From a bacterium (GTDB lineage: Bacteria > ARS69): a stretch of DNA of 64,000 nucleotides. Made by a program: the position numbers and the translations under genes. The DNA is taken from positions 1 to 64,000 of the forward strand of contig JALGZR010000022.1 of NCBI GenBank assembly GCA_025774805.1, given 5' to 3'. The first letter of the stretch is position 1, and every line of letters begins with the position of its first letter. Below, one piece after another: positions 16,566-27,275 of this stretch. The notes under the pieces are model-generated. The model was given only the letters and a program-made list of their open reading frames with translations. It did no database searches and was not told where the DNA came from.

Positions 16566-17681
16566 ATGACCCCCCGCGCGAGGTCGATCGGGATCCTGGC
16601 CCTGGCTCTCCTGGTCGCCGCCGCCCCGGCGGGGGCCAAGGGGAAGAAGAAGCCGGCGCCTCCCGTCCGGTTCTCCGGGAAGGTCGCCCTCCGGGTCGTC
16701 TACGACGACAACATCATTCACTACTCGGACGAGGATCTCCGCGAGTTCGAGACGACTCCGGTTCCCGGGAAGTACTCGATCACGAGGGCCGGGGACTGGA
16801 TCGTCCGGCCTCGGCTCGAGCTGACCGCGAAGAGCAAGGAGCTCACGGGCCGGACGATGGAGCTTCGCGTTCGCCTCTCGAGTTGGCAGTACGTCGAGAA
16901 CATCATCAAGAACAACGAGTCCTTCTCAGTGCGACTGAAACACCCGGGACTCGGAAAGGGCAACTTCCAACTCAATTTCTATCACGCGCCGGAATCCTAC
17001 CTGAGGAATTTCCGGGACCGCCCTCCGGTCGTTCCCCCGTCGACCTCCTCGGAGTACACCGACTTCTCCTACACCTCGACCTCCCTCTCGCTCGCCCACT
17101 GGCGCCGCCTCTCCGAGAAGCTGGAGGGGAAGCTGGAGGTGAAGAGGGCATGGCGCTACTACAACCAGGCGTTCATGGAGAACGACAACAAGGAATGGAG
17201 GGTCGGAGGATACCTGACCTATCGGCTCGTGAAGCCGTTGAAGGTGACGGGGGAGTACTTCTACAGCGACGTGGAGGCCCGCGCCGCGGACACCGAGGGT
17301 GAGACGCGGGAGTTGTCCGACGACGGAGACGCCTCCTACGAGCGCGACTCCTACAAGCTGTCCCTCGGCTTTTACCTGGGGAATAACCTCGTGAGGCTCA
17401 GCCGGCTGACGCTCAGCGGCCAGTACCAGGCGTACTACTTCACGAGCCGAAGGCCCCCGGACGAAGACCGGTATCACGTGGGACGAAAGGACGAGATGAC
17501 GCGCTACGAGGTCAGCGGGTCCACCCGGGCCCTCGTGAGTTCGGCCAGTTTGGAGGGCGGTTACCGGTATACGGAGCGCGATTCGTCCGCACCCTGGGAG
17601 ACCGGTGAAGGCGAGAGCATCGACGAGGACAAGGACTACACCGACCACCGAGTCTGGCTCGGAGTGGAGTACGCGTTCTAG
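16566..17681 (+). CDS. Predicted outer-membrane beta-barrel protein
   Basis: 371 residues with a signal peptide (GILALALLVAAAPAGA). The mature protein is made of alternating amphipathic stretches such as GKVALRVVYDDNIIHYS, KLEGKLEVKRAWRYYNQ and RLTLSGQYQAYYF, and ends WLGVEYAF. The terminal Phe is the classical C-terminal signature read by the BAM machinery. AGGGA lies upstream of ATG 16566; a longer in-frame extension overlaps the preceding gene and is not believed. A role as a partner for display of the preceding C25 protein is only a suggestion from its position. The TAG stop is part of a CTAG that starts a palindromic repeat. Confidence 0.75.
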   Translation: MTPRARSIGILALALLVAAAPAGAKGKKKPAPPVRFSGKVALRVVYDDNIIHYSDEDLREFETTPVPGKYSITRAGDWIVRPRLELTAKSKELTGRTMELRVRLSSWQYVENIIKNNESFSVRLKHPGLGKGNFQLNFYHAPESYLRNFRDRPPVVPPSTSSEYTDFSYTSTSLSLAHWRRLSEKLEGKLEVKRAWRYYNQAFMENDNKEWRVGGYLTYRLVKPLKVTGEYFYSDVEARAADTEGETRELSDDGDASYERDSYKLSLGFYLGNNLVRLSRLTLSGQYQAYYFTSRRPPDEDRYHVGRKDEMTRYEVSGSTRALVSSASLEGGYRYTERDSSAPWETGEGESIDEDKDYTDHRVWLGVEYAF

Positions 17682-17730
17682 CCTGCATTCGTCACTGACC
17701 TCGCGAGGGGCGTGGCGAGACGTGCGGGCC
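17678..17730. repeat. Palindromic interspersed repeat, degenerate copy
   Basis: CTAGCCTGCATTCGTCAC starts on the stop codon of the preceding gene. GGCGAGACGTGCGGGCC at 17714-17730 is its degenerate inverted partner. The ends match the better preserved copies at 46032 and 53092. Confidence 0.5.
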
Positions 17731-17774
17731 GGGCCGTACCCGGCGAGAAGCACGCAGGGTGAGAAGGAGCACCG

Positions 17775-20219
17775 ATGAAGACGACTCTCGGAAGACGCGC
17801 CGGAGAGGGGATCCGGACCGGAATCGGTTCGTGGCTGGCCGCGGTTCTCCTGGCGGGATGCGGGGCCCAGGATCTGTACGCACCCCCGAGCTCCCCCTTC
17901 GCGGTCGTGGGCCAGCTCTCCCTGCCCAGCGAGGCCCAGGACGTGGGGGTTCTCGGAGACTACGCCTTCGTCGCCGCGGGGCAGGCGGGCCTGCTGATCA
18001 TCGACATCTCCGACCCTGTCAATCCCACGCTGGTTCGCATCCTCGACACGGTGAAGTACGCCGAATCGGTTCGCGTGGCGAGCACGCGCAGTCCCGGAGG
18101 CGCGGTCGACATCGCGTTCGTCGTCGAGGGTACCGAGGGTGTCACGACATACGACATCACCGATCCGCTCGCCGCGTACTCCTTCCAGCAGGGGACGACG
18201 GCGGTGGACGGCAACGGCCTCTTCATCGAACTGCCGGACGAGCCGAACGATCCCTACGTGGTCTATCTCGCGGAGAGCTGGAAGGGTCTCCGGATCTTCG
18301 AGTCGGACCCCACGCTTCCCGGTCTGCTCCGCTACAACGGCGTCTTCTCGTCGACCCGCGGCTACGCGAAGGCGGTGACCGTCGAGGACGGGTTCGCCTA
18401 CGTGGCCGACGACGAGATGGGACTCGCCGTCCTCGACGTCCGGGACCGAACTCTCGGTGCCGTCCGAGTCGTTTCCTCTTGTGACACGAGAGGGAACGCG
18501 CGGGGCGTGGACATCGACGGGAACCACGTCTACGTGGCGGACGGTGAGGACGGACTGGTAGTCCTCGAGATTCGAGAGGAAGGGGATCCGACCGTGCCCG
18601 TGCCCTACGAGGTGGGACATCTCGACTTGCACGGTCGGTGCCGGGCAATCGTCGTTCGCGACGGAACGGCATTCATCGCCGCTCAGGACGGTGGCGTGCA
18701 CTTCGTCGACGTCAGCGTCCCCACCGCGCCCGTGGCCATCGGAAACGTGATCACGAGCTACGCCACGGGCATCGCGCTGTCGAACTCGGGGCTCGTCGTG
18801 GTGAGCGACACCGAGGATGGCGTCCTCGTTCTCGACAGCGGGGTGCCGTTCAGCGACGAGATCGCACCCTCCGCGGTCACGGACCTCACGGCCGTCGGGA
18901 TCAACTCGACCACCGTTCGGCTCGAGTGGCACGCTCCCGGCGACGATCGTTTGAGCGGCACCGCTTCCCAGTACGACATCCGATACGCGCTCTCCTCGAT
19001 CACATCCGGGACCGATTGGGAGGCCGCCGCTCAGGTCTCGGATGAGCCCCCTCCGGCGCCGCGGGGGAGCGTGGAGACCTTCGACGTGGCGAATCTCAGC
19101 CCCGGCGCCACGTACTACTTCGCGCTCAAGACCGCGGACGCCACGCCCAACTGGTCTGCGCTCTCCAACGTGGCCTCCGCGACGACTCCGCTGGGTAATG
19201 TCCCGCCCACCCTGAGCGGCGGGCAGGTCACTCCCCCCGGGGGGACGACCGACTCGGTCTTCGTCTACGAGGTGACCTACGCCGACGGGGACGGGGATCC
19301 ACCGACGGTGGCACGGGTCTTCGTCGACGATGTCGGCCACGACATGACCCTGCACGGAGGAGACTACGGAAGTGGGGCGCTCTTCCGCTACCAGACGACC
19401 CATTCGGTCCTGGGCGGTCACGAGTACTACTTCGTCTTCGAGGACGGTCTGACCGGTCCGGTCACGAGCGCGACCGTGGTCGGCCCGTGGGTGGGGGAGG
19501 TCTACTATCTCATGGGCAGCCCGGCCGATGAGCCGGGGCGCGACACGGACGAGACGCAGCACCCGGTGGTTCTCACCCGCGACTTCTGGATCTCCGACCA
19601 CGAAGTGACCCAGAGTGAGTACACCGCCCTCATGGGGACGAACCCCTCGAGGTTCCTCGGCCCCGATCTTCCCGTAGAGAGGGTGACCTGGTTCGAAGCC
19701 GTCGAGTACTGCAACGCCCGGTCCCTGGACGAGGGGCTGACCGCGGCCTACACCGTGGATGGGACCACCGTCACCTGGAATCAGGGAGCGGACGGCTACC
19801 GGCTGCCGACCGAGGCGGAGTGGGAGACGGCCTGTCGCGGAGGCACGATCACGGCCTTCGCGGGCGGGCCTCTCACCGAGGAGGCCTGCGGGGTGGATCC
19901 GGTCCTGGACGCCCTGGGCTGGTACTGCGGGAACGCCGGCACCACGACCCACGGGGTCAGGACAAAGCAGGCGAACGCCCGGGGTCTTCACGACCTGCAC
20001 GGCAACGTCTGGGAGTGGTGCTGGGACTGGTATGTCGCGGATCTCGGGACGGGCGTTGCGGTCGATCCCACCGGTCCGGGCGGCGGATCCCAGCGCGTCA
20101 TCCGGGGCGGTTCCTGGTACTACTTCGCCCGGGACTGCCGGTCGGCGTCACGGAGTCCCTACTGGCCGGGCTCGGGGGACGACATCGTCGGCTTCCGGGT
20201 CGCTCGGCGGATTCCCTGA
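17775..20219 (+). CDS. Lipoprotein with LVIVD repeats, fibronectin III and SUMF1/FGE-like domain
   Basis: 814 residues. The lipobox LLAGC puts the lipidated Cys at residue 29. Residues about 40-360 hold LVIVD beta-propeller-type repeats (GLLIIDISDPVNP, DGLVVLEIREEG, GGVHFVDVSVPTAP). A fibronectin III domain follows (APSAVTDLTAVG, GATYYFALKTAD; about 365-470), then a linker, then a C-terminal SUMF1-type domain (about 580-814) with YYLMGSPADEPG, HEVTQSEY, YRLPTEAEWE, GNVWEWCWDW and VIRGGSW. Known formylglycine-generating enzymes use a Cys pair near the end; here the segment reads WYYFARDCRSASR with one Cys, so an enzymatic role is doubtful. Probably a surface or outer-membrane lipoprotein. Confidence 0.85.
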   Translation: MKTTLGRRAGEGIRTGIGSWLAAVLLAGCGAQDLYAPPSSPFAVVGQLSLPSEAQDVGVLGDYAFVAAGQAGLLIIDISDPVNPTLVRILDTVKYAESVRVASTRSPGGAVDIAFVVEGTEGVTTYDITDPLAAYSFQQGTTAVDGNGLFIELPDEPNDPYVVYLAESWKGLRIFESDPTLPGLLRYNGVFSSTRGYAKAVTVEDGFAYVADDEMGLAVLDVRDRTLGAVRVVSSCDTRGNARGVDIDGNHVYVADGEDGLVVLEIREEGDPTVPVPYEVGHLDLHGRCRAIVVRDGTAFIAAQDGGVHFVDVSVPTAPVAIGNVITSYATGIALSNSGLVVVSDTEDGVLVLDSGVPFSDEIAPSAVTDLTAVGINSTTVRLEWHAPGDDRLSGTASQYDIRYALSSITSGTDWEAAAQVSDEPPPAPRGSVETFDVANLSPGATYYFALKTADATPNWSALSNVASATTPLGNVPPTLSGGQVTPPGGTTDSVFVYEVTYADGDGDPPTVARVFVDDVGHDMTLHGGDYGSGALFRYQTTHSVLGGHEYYFVFEDGLTGPVTSATVVGPWVGEVYYLMGSPADEPGRDTDETQHPVVLTRDFWISDHEVTQSEYTALMGTNPSRFLGPDLPVERVTWFEAVEYCNARSLDEGLTAAYTVDGTTVTWNQGADGYRLPTEAEWETACRGGTITAFAGGPLTEEACGVDPVLDALGWYCGNAGTTTHGVRTKQANARGLHDLHGNVWEWCWDWYVADLGTGVAVDPTGPGGGSQRVIRGGSWYYFARDCRSASRSPYWPGSGDDIVGFRVARRIP

Positions 20220-20238
20220 CCCGCTCTGCGAGGGCCAT

Positions 20239-21339
20239 TTGAGCACGGGGCAGCGATTCCACTTCATCGACGAGTTTCGAGGGCTCGTCGGCGCCATGAT
20301 GGTCCTGGGGCACAGCTCGTACTACTTCAACTCGATCTGGAGGCATTTCGACCCGCTCGATCCGCTCTTCGCGAGCTGGGACCAGTTCGCCCTCCGGTAC
20401 ATGGGCTATCTCTGCGCTCCCGGCTTTCTCATGATGAACGGCGCCATGGTCTGGTACTCCTACACCCGTCGCCGGGCGGCCGGGCACTCGAGCGGGGCGG
20501 CCAAGTGGCACCTGATCCAGCGTGGGCTCTTCCTCGTTCTCGTCCAGGTGCTCTGGGTCAACTCCTCCTGGGGAGGGTTCCGCGTCTTCCGACCGGGACA
20601 CCTGGGGATCATCGGGTGCATCGGGATCTCCATGTGTCTCCTGGCCCTTCTGGTGAACACTCGGTGGCACGTCCGGCTGATCCTGGCCCTGGCGCTCTTC
20701 GCCGTTCACCCGCTGCTTCTGCGGATCCCTTACGACGCCGACAACGTCTGGTCCACGGCACTCATGCAGACGTTCATCGACTCGGGGGACTTCAACAAGT
20801 ACCCGGTGATTCCCTGGTTCGGCATCGCCCTCATGGGATCGATGATGGCCGTGGGCTGGCTCCGCGCCTGGAAGACCACGCGGCAGCGCGTGGTCCTGAG
20901 TCTGTGGATCGCCGCACTGGCGTTGCTGATCGCCACGGCGGTCCGGATGGGGCGCGGGTACGGGAATCTCTTCCCGTTCACGGAGCTCGGCCACTACTCC
21001 TTCTTCCTCGATCAGAAGTACCCGCCCAGCATCCATCACGCTCTCTGGTTCTTCGGGTGCGTGGTGGGGGGGGTGGCGGCGTTCCAGTGGATTGGACACA
21101 CCCTGCCGAAGCTACTCGCCCCGCTCCGGATGATCGGCCGGGTTCCCCTCTTCTACTACTGCGTGCACATCGCCCTTCTCGGGATCTTCTCCAAGCGGCT
21201 CGGCATCTATTACCGGGAGGGGGAGGTGACCGCCTCTCTCGTCGGCTGGGTCGTCATGATGGCCGTCATGCTTCCGCTCACCGCCTGGTTCGGCGGCGTG
21301 AAGCGCAGAAGCAGGAACTACTTCATTCGGCTGATTTGA
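20239..21339 (+). CDS. Multi-pass membrane acyltransferase, HGSNAT/DUF1624-like
   Basis: 366 residues from TTG 20239, with AGGG at 20231-20234; no better start lies after the previous stop. It begins RFHFIDEFRGLVGAMMVLGH, like the D.xRG motif and following His of heparan-alpha-glucosaminide N-acetyltransferase-type proteins, and has about ten hydrophobic helices. The C-terminal part GRVPLFYYCVHIALLG is also typical. Such enzymes move acetyl groups across the membrane onto sugars; the substrate here is unknown. It lies 19 bases after the lipoprotein gene and probably shares its transcript. An acyltransferase-3/OpgC-like assignment is the main alternative. Confidence 0.68.
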   Translation: MSTGQRFHFIDEFRGLVGAMMVLGHSSYYFNSIWRHFDPLDPLFASWDQFALRYMGYLCAPGFLMMNGAMVWYSYTRRRAAGHSSGAAKWHLIQRGLFLVLVQVLWVNSSWGGFRVFRPGHLGIIGCIGISMCLLALLVNTRWHVRLILALALFAVHPLLLRIPYDADNVWSTALMQTFIDSGDFNKYPVIPWFGIALMGSMMAVGWLRAWKTTRQRVVLSLWIAALALLIATAVRMGRGYGNLFPFTELGHYSFFLDQKYPPSIHHALWFFGCVVGGVAAFQWIGHTLPKLLAPLRMIGRVPLFYYCVHIALLGIFSKRLGIYYREGEVTASLVGWVVMMAVMLPLTAWFGGVKRRSRNYFIRLI

Positions 21340-21386
21340 CCTGGCCGGCCGCGGCTTCGTCACGTCGTTTCCGCAACGCCGTCCGA

Positions 21387-21902
21387 TCAGGAGGCGGTCT
21401 CCGCCGCCGCCCGGAGCCGGAAGCGCTTTTCGGCGATCAGCTCGCGAAAGAGATAGACCTGGAGTGCGTAGTCTCCCGGGTCGCGCCGGTCGGGTGGGAT
21501 CGAGATGGTGCTCTTCAGCGTGGCGGAGCTGTCGCTGGGGGTGTAGTCGATCCGCTTCGTGTAGAACTCCCGATCATTCGGCCCGAGCCAGACGAGATGG
21601 AACATCAAGTCCCGCTCGCCCAGGGCGAAGGGATTCTCCAGATCGATGAGGGCCCGGACCTTTGCCTTCTCGCCGAGAGTGAACACCCTCCCCACGCCGA
21701 AGCGTTTGCCGGTCTTGCTGCCCACCTTGCGACAGAGAGTGATCGTCGCGGTGACACCGTCTGCCTGCTTGGGAGCGTAGACCAGGGTGGAGTCCGCGTC
21801 GGCGACCGGTGTCTCGACGCGGCTTGAGCAGCCCGGTACGAAGAGCGAGGCGAGTCCCCCGAGGAGGACGGCCGGAATCGCTCGTCTCACAGCCCAGGTC
21901 AA
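21387..21902 (-). CDS. Small lipoprotein of unknown function
   Basis: 171 residues from TTG 21902, chosen because AAGGG lies five bases upstream and it begins a good signal (AVRRAIPAVLLGGLASLF) with a lipobox-like VPGC at Cys 25. The mature part is one beta-rich domain with the segments VGRVFTLGEKAKVRALIDLENPF, FHLVWLGPNDREFY and DPGDYALQVYLFRELIAEKRF. It resembles small Ig-like periplasmic domains, but I do not recognise the family. It faces the acyltransferase gene tail to tail, 47 bases apart. Confidence 0.65.
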   Translation of the reverse strand: MTWAVRRAIPAVLLGGLASLFVPGCSSRVETPVADADSTLVYAPKQADGVTATITLCRKVGSKTGKRFGVGRVFTLGEKAKVRALIDLENPFALGERDLMFHLVWLGPNDREFYTKRIDYTPSDSSATLKSTISIPPDRRDPGDYALQVYLFRELIAEKRFRLRAAAETAS

Positions 21903-22002
21903 GAGAACCCTTTCTGGATGACCCTCGTGAATGCCCCTTCTGGGTGGGCCCGTCCGGAGGAAGTCGTCCGACCGGAGCCGTCGTCGCTCCGCATCCCGAT
22001 GC

Positions 22003-22037
22003 CGTTCCGGGTGCGCGGTTTCAGCGCACCCGGAACG
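22003..22037 (-). terminator. Perfect 14-bp hairpin between two minus-strand genes
   Basis: CGTTCCGGGTGCGC pairs perfectly with GCGCACCCGGAACG around a 7-base loop. It lies about 100 bases after the end of the large C25 gene and 100 bases before the small lipoprotein gene, both on the minus strand. There is no U-tract. It may be a terminator, an RNA processing site or a leader structure. Confidence 0.5.
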
Positions 22038-22133
22038 CACTCCTGCCGGATCCTAAAGGACAAGTCCGGTTCGAGTCCACTCCGGGAGAGGATGTTCCCG
22101 GACGGAGAGGATGTGTGCTCCCCTGGCCTGCAT

Positions 22134-25100
22134 TCATCGTAGCAGCAGCAGACGTCGGACTCGCGTCGCCTCCGGCGTTCGAAGCTGGGCGAAGTACACG
22201 CCCGAGGCCACGGCCCGGCCGTCCGCGTTCCGTCCATCCCACCGTGCCTCGTGCAGACCCGCCTCTACCCGACCGTCGACGAGGGTCCTCACCAGCCGTC
22301 CCCGGACGTCGTAGACTCTCAGCCCCACCGGGACCGACCGCACGAGTGCGAAGGTCATCCGCGTCCCCTCCGTGAACGGATTCGGACGGCAGGGATCGAG
22401 CCGGTCCTCGCGCACGACGATTGCCGGGGGCTCCGGGTCCACCCCCGTGTAGGTGTCGATAACGCCGGTGACGATGAAGTCGTCGAGAGCCGCCTCGACC
22501 AGAGACGCATAGGGCTCGTCCCTTGCCACGAACCGAAGCTGAACCTGGTTCGTGAGCTCGATGTAGTCGTCCAGCACGAAGCTCCTCTGGACCCAGGTCT
22601 CTCCCGTGCTCACTTCCGTTTCCTCGAGTTCAATCCAGTTTTGGCCGTTCTCGGTGACCTTCACGGTCCACGGGTCCGACGCCGGGTTTTCCCCCCGATT
22701 GTTCGAGTACCAGACCCAATAGCTCACGGAGGCCGTGCGAAGGCCGCTGAGGTCCAGCACCGGTGAGAACACGGTCGTCTTTCCGCCGTCGACGTCACTC
22801 GAGTCGGGGTCGGTGCCCTCGTTCCCGGTCACGAAGCAGATCTCCCCGGGATCCGGGCTGTGATCGAATTCGGGCTGGATCTGGTAACCCTGGTAGACCG
22901 TGCCCACCGGCTCCTCCCGGACCCAGATCCCGCGGATCGCGTCGTCTCCGGCCGCCCCGACCGTCCAGCCCTGGTCCGTCTCGAAGTCGTCCTCGAAGAT
23001 CGTGACCCGGGGCGCGACGGCGAACGCATGGGTCGAGTCGGGCGCGCCCGGGGGGTCCACCGACTCGAAGCCTGCATCGTCCCGGACGTACACGTAGTAC
23101 TTCACGACGGTTCCGTGCGGTTGCCCCGGGATCTCGGCAAGGTACTCGTTCCCGACCTGTCGCTGGAGCGTGAGCGGAGTGAAGGCACCTCCTCCGGTTC
23201 GATAGTAAAGGGTGCTCTCCGCCAGGCTCGAACCGTCGGAGATCGTCACCGCGATCGGATAGGGCCCCACGGTGTCGTCGGTCCAACCGTGGGGGGACGT
23301 CGTGATCACGGGGGGCGCGACGTCGGTGAGGTCGAAATCCACCGACGTCGTCGAATCTTCTTCGATGGTCACGGCGAAGGCCGAGTCGGGAAGGAGGCCC
23401 GGAAGGGCGGCCACGACGGTGTAGGTCCCCGGCGAGGTCCGACCACTGTACACGCCGCCCGCACCGGTGGCGAAGGTCCGGCCGGCCCCGATGACCTCGA
23501 TGTGAGCCCCGATGACCGGCGAGCCCCCGGTCGAGGCGTTGGTCACCTCGCCCGTGAGAGTTCCCAGAGGGCCGTCGATCGTCGGGACGAACCGGATCGC
23601 GCGACCCGCGGTGAGCGGAGCGGCCCCCACCGGGTACTCGTTCCAGTACGTGTACAGCAGTCCATCCGATTGATCCGGGCTCTCGATCCCCGCGGTGGCG
23701 TAGCCGTTCGTGGGATCAGCATTGGTCACCGTCTCGTACTGGTAGACGATGATGCCGTCCCCCGCTTCCGTCGGGTGATATGCGGGGTCGTAGAGAACGG
23801 CCTCGAACGTCTCGGTATAGTAAGCGCTGCTGTTGATCATGCGGCTCCACTCGACGATCCATCGATGGTTCGCCTCATCGTACTTCTGAAAGACGTTCGA
23901 CCACTCGTCTTGACGGAGATCATCCCAGAAGACCGCGAGGATCCCGTTCGGGCCGCCGGCACCGGGAATCGTCCAGTTCCGGAAGGCAACGAGGGGAGTC
24001 GAGCCCATCGCGATCCAGCCGTTCGTACAGATCGTCACCTGGGAAAACGACTGTCCGTAGTACGTGAACGCGAACGGAAGGTCCACGACGACCGACTCAT
24101 CCGCGTACTTCTTGTCGTCATCGAACGGAATCAGCTCTCCGTCGCCGCCGTATACCGGATCGAGCTCGATCCAGCTGTAGATCGGCGCCTCCGAGTACGT
24201 CGTATCCGTGTCGTCATAGGCGATATAGCCGTGCCCATCGGGGCCGATGGGGTCGACCTCCGAACGCTCACCCACCGTGAGCGAAGCGTGAGCGGTGTCG
24301 CGAGCACCGTCCGAGAACGAGGCGATCAAGAGGAAGTGAGCGGGGTATCCCTCGTAGGCGCTCGAGTCGGCGCTGATCGTGAACGGGTCGCCCGTGTTTT
24401 CGCCGTCACCATCCACGCCGATGGTTCCGAAGGTTCCGAGCGAGTCGCGGACCGTGACGAAGCTGCTCAGAGAGACGAGGATCCCCGTCAAGGCGGTAGC
24501 GGCGGCCCCGCCCCCGTTGTGGAGGGCGACGCTCAGATCCGCCGTCTCGCCCGGGTCGAGGCGGGAATCGGCTCCGTCGTGGACCGTGGTCCCGGTCGCG
24601 ACCAGCTCGGCCGAGGTCACGACGAGCTCGATCCGGGAATGCCACGCCTCTTGCCCGGCGGAGATGTCCAGTCCGAACGCGAGAACGTGGCTGTGCGGAC
24701 AGTCGCCCGCGACCGTGAAGTCGAAGTCGTCCGAGCTCCAGGCTGTGGCTCCACCGGCGAGGGTCCCGAAGGACTCCTGGGCGTCCCCGATCGTGACGTA
24801 GGGATCCATACTGCTGAGAGTCGCCTCGACGTCGGTGGCGGATTGAACGCCGAAGTTCCTCAGCTCGACCGGAAGCTCCACGGTCTCGCCGGGGTTGATC
24901 GCGCCGTCGTCGTTGCCGGAGCTCTCGCCGCTCGAGTCGTCGTCGATCAGTGCCGCGGCAAACCCGACGTACAGGCTCTCGGCCCCGACCGGAACGGTCG
25001 CGAGATAGGGCATGTAGTCGTGCTTGGTCACCGTGACGAGCAGTTCCCCCGGGGTCGTCGCGGCGATCGGCAGCTCGACCGTGCCGAGGTCGTCCGTGGT

Positions 25101-26946
25101 GCCGACGACATAGGTCTCCTCTCCCTTCCACAGGCAGATCTGTGCGCCCTCGAGCGGACCCCCCCCCGCCGTGACCGTCGTCGTCACCGCGTTCGCGCCC
25201 ACGGGGAGGCTCGACGGGTGCACCACGTCGAGCGACTCGGGATAGGTGGTCCAGACGTCGAGGGCCGGATCCCCCATCAGGTTGGCCCAATGGCACCAGC
25301 TCTGGACGACGAAGGGTTGGGAGCTGTTGTAGTTGAGATACATCTCCAGGCAGCCTCGGGTCAGCGCCGCCCCCATTCGATGCTGACGCTCCTGGGTGAA
25401 TCCGCGGAAGATCCCGAAGTAGAGACAGTTGTTGTAGCGCGTGTGGGTCCCACCCGTCGCGAGTCCGATCGCCCCGATGCCACCTCTCGGGTGCCCGCAG
25501 GAAGGCCTCGGACGGCGCGGTTCCCGACGCGAACGAGCCCGTCTCGCACGTGAGAATCACGCAGAACGGCATCTTCCAGCCGTTGGTCATGGAGTACGTT
25601 CTCGCGTTCGACCAGCCACTCATTCCGTAGATACCGCGATAGCCGAAGACCGTATCTCCTCGGTTGAGGGCGGTGGTCATTTGGCTCACCCAGGGGCTGG
25701 CGAAGATCGTGTCCGCTTCGGTGTGACCGATCTCAGCCAGACGCAGGGCCACCCACCGCCCGGCGTCGATACAGCTCGTGCCGGAGGGATCCGGATCGCC
25801 GACGATGCACGACCTCGTGAACCAGCCGGGATCGGACATCTCCGGGGTGAGTTCATAACCCAGGATCTTGGCGACGACGCGCTCGAGCGTCAGCGTATTC
25901 GTGACGGAGAGACGGCCGAGGTGCACGTCGGGGAGGACGTCGTCGCCCGCAAGCTGCTTATACGGAAGATCCCCCTCGCCATAGTGGCCGCTGACGGTTT
26001 CGATCCACGTCGGAACGGAATAGGGCCCCGTGGCGTCACCGACGAGCACTACGTACTCCAGCGAGACCGTGGGGTCGTCGTACACCGCCTGGATGTAGTC
26101 CTTGATCTCGCTGTTCGTGGCCCCGGTCTCGGCGAGCGTGGCCAAACGCGACGGCGAGCCTTGGCGCGTTCGCCACTCCAACAGGGGAAGGAGGAGGTCG
26201 ACGATCGTGGAGTCGTCCGGGCAGATGACGAGATACGTACCGGGCGCGATGGTCCCCGCGCGCCGGGGAGGCGAATAGCCGATCACCAGATCCCGGTAGA
26301 GACGATCGAAGCTGGGGGGAATCGTCGGGGCGGGGGTCTCCCCGGTTGGCGGCTCCCGACCGTCCACGAAATCGACATTCACGCGCATCCGTCGGGCGAC
26401 GGTCAAAACCTCCCGCTCGGCGTCGTACCGGAACGGGCGGAGGGTGAGGTCTGCCACCCGCAGATCCCGAAGAGTCGCCGGCTCGCCCACCTGGGCGAAG
26501 CCGAGCGGACCGGAACGGTCGCGAGCGCGGACGGCGAGGTCGCCGGCGACGGGGCGGCGGGCCTCGAAATCGTCGGGGGCGGTCACCAGGCGGCAGCCGG
26601 TCACGCTCGCCTCCTCGAGCGGAACGGCCTCGACCTCGACGGACGCTCCCTCGGGAACGGCCAGCAATCGGCGGTAGACCGGGAGGACGGGCTCGCCCGG
26701 CTCTCCGACGAAGGCACCTCCCGGAATGGAGACCCGCTGGAGCTCGGTCCCACCGACCGAAACCGACTCCGTCACCCATTCGTCCAGCTCGAATTCCAGA
26801 AGGAGACCGCCATCGTCCGATTCGACGACCTGGATCCGGGGAGGGGGGACCGGAGCGGGCTCGGTCGAAATCGGCCCGTATCCCTGGCCTGACGTGGGTG
26901 CCAGAAGGCTGCCGAGGACACTGAGGATCAGAGCACGGCGCGTCAT
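22134..26946 (-). pseudogene. Frameshifted gingipain-like C25 protein, close paralogue of the 5531-10357 gene
   Basis: The N-terminal piece (26946 to about 25492) carries the signal peptide, C25 propeptide and most of the C25 domain (Y436-R-G-I439 at the His position, C467 in LTCETGS) and then leaves frame after SEAFLRA, near residue 485. The other frame resumes at once with RGGIGAIGLATGGTHTRYNN and continues through the same domains as the paralogue to RRLLLLR. Against the paralogue, 21 bases encoding WNSGSGI are replaced by one base. Adding 20 bases back gives 1610 residues, against 1608 in the paralogue. All other codons are intact, so this is a recent lesion or an assembly error. The start has AGGGGG upstream. 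Confidence 0.85.
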
Positions 26947-27030
26947 GACCTACCCCCTTTGGATGCTTCTTCGTGAGCTGGGCCCTCTCGGGAGGACGCA
27001 CGACCCCGAAACCTGACCCCGATTTCCTCT

Positions 27031-27059
27031 ATTTTAGAAACGGATTCGCCGAGAGTAAA
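27031..27059 (-). promoter_or_regulatory. Candidate sigma-70 type promoter for the C25 gene ending at 22134
   Basis: On the minus strand TTTACT (27059-27054) and TAAAAT (27036-27031) are separated by exactly 17 bases, about 85 bases upstream of the ATG at 26946. It is the best -35/-10 pair I found in the window. The 26947-27275 gap also holds GGCATGCTATCATGCG (27153-27168), which shares CATGCTATCA with the tandem repeat at 10427-10458. Confidence 0.5.
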
Positions 27060-27275
27060 GATCGCGGTGAGTAAAGGCGTTCGGAAGAGGCCGGCGAGGG
27101 AATCGGCGGACGAAGGGATCGGGATCGGCCGGCGGGGGGATCCGCCGCGGATGGCATGCTATCATGCGAGCGCCAGCGCTTTTCGCCGAGATTTTCTGAC
27201 GGATCGAGGCTAGCATCGAGACGGACTGACTTCCCGCGAACTCCGGATCCCGTCGCCCGGATCGGCGCTAACCGT

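Noticed and set aside
16926-20000. A 1024-residue open frame on the minus strand
   Set aside because: It covers two good plus-strand genes (beta-barrel and lipoprotein) and shows no fold or motif.
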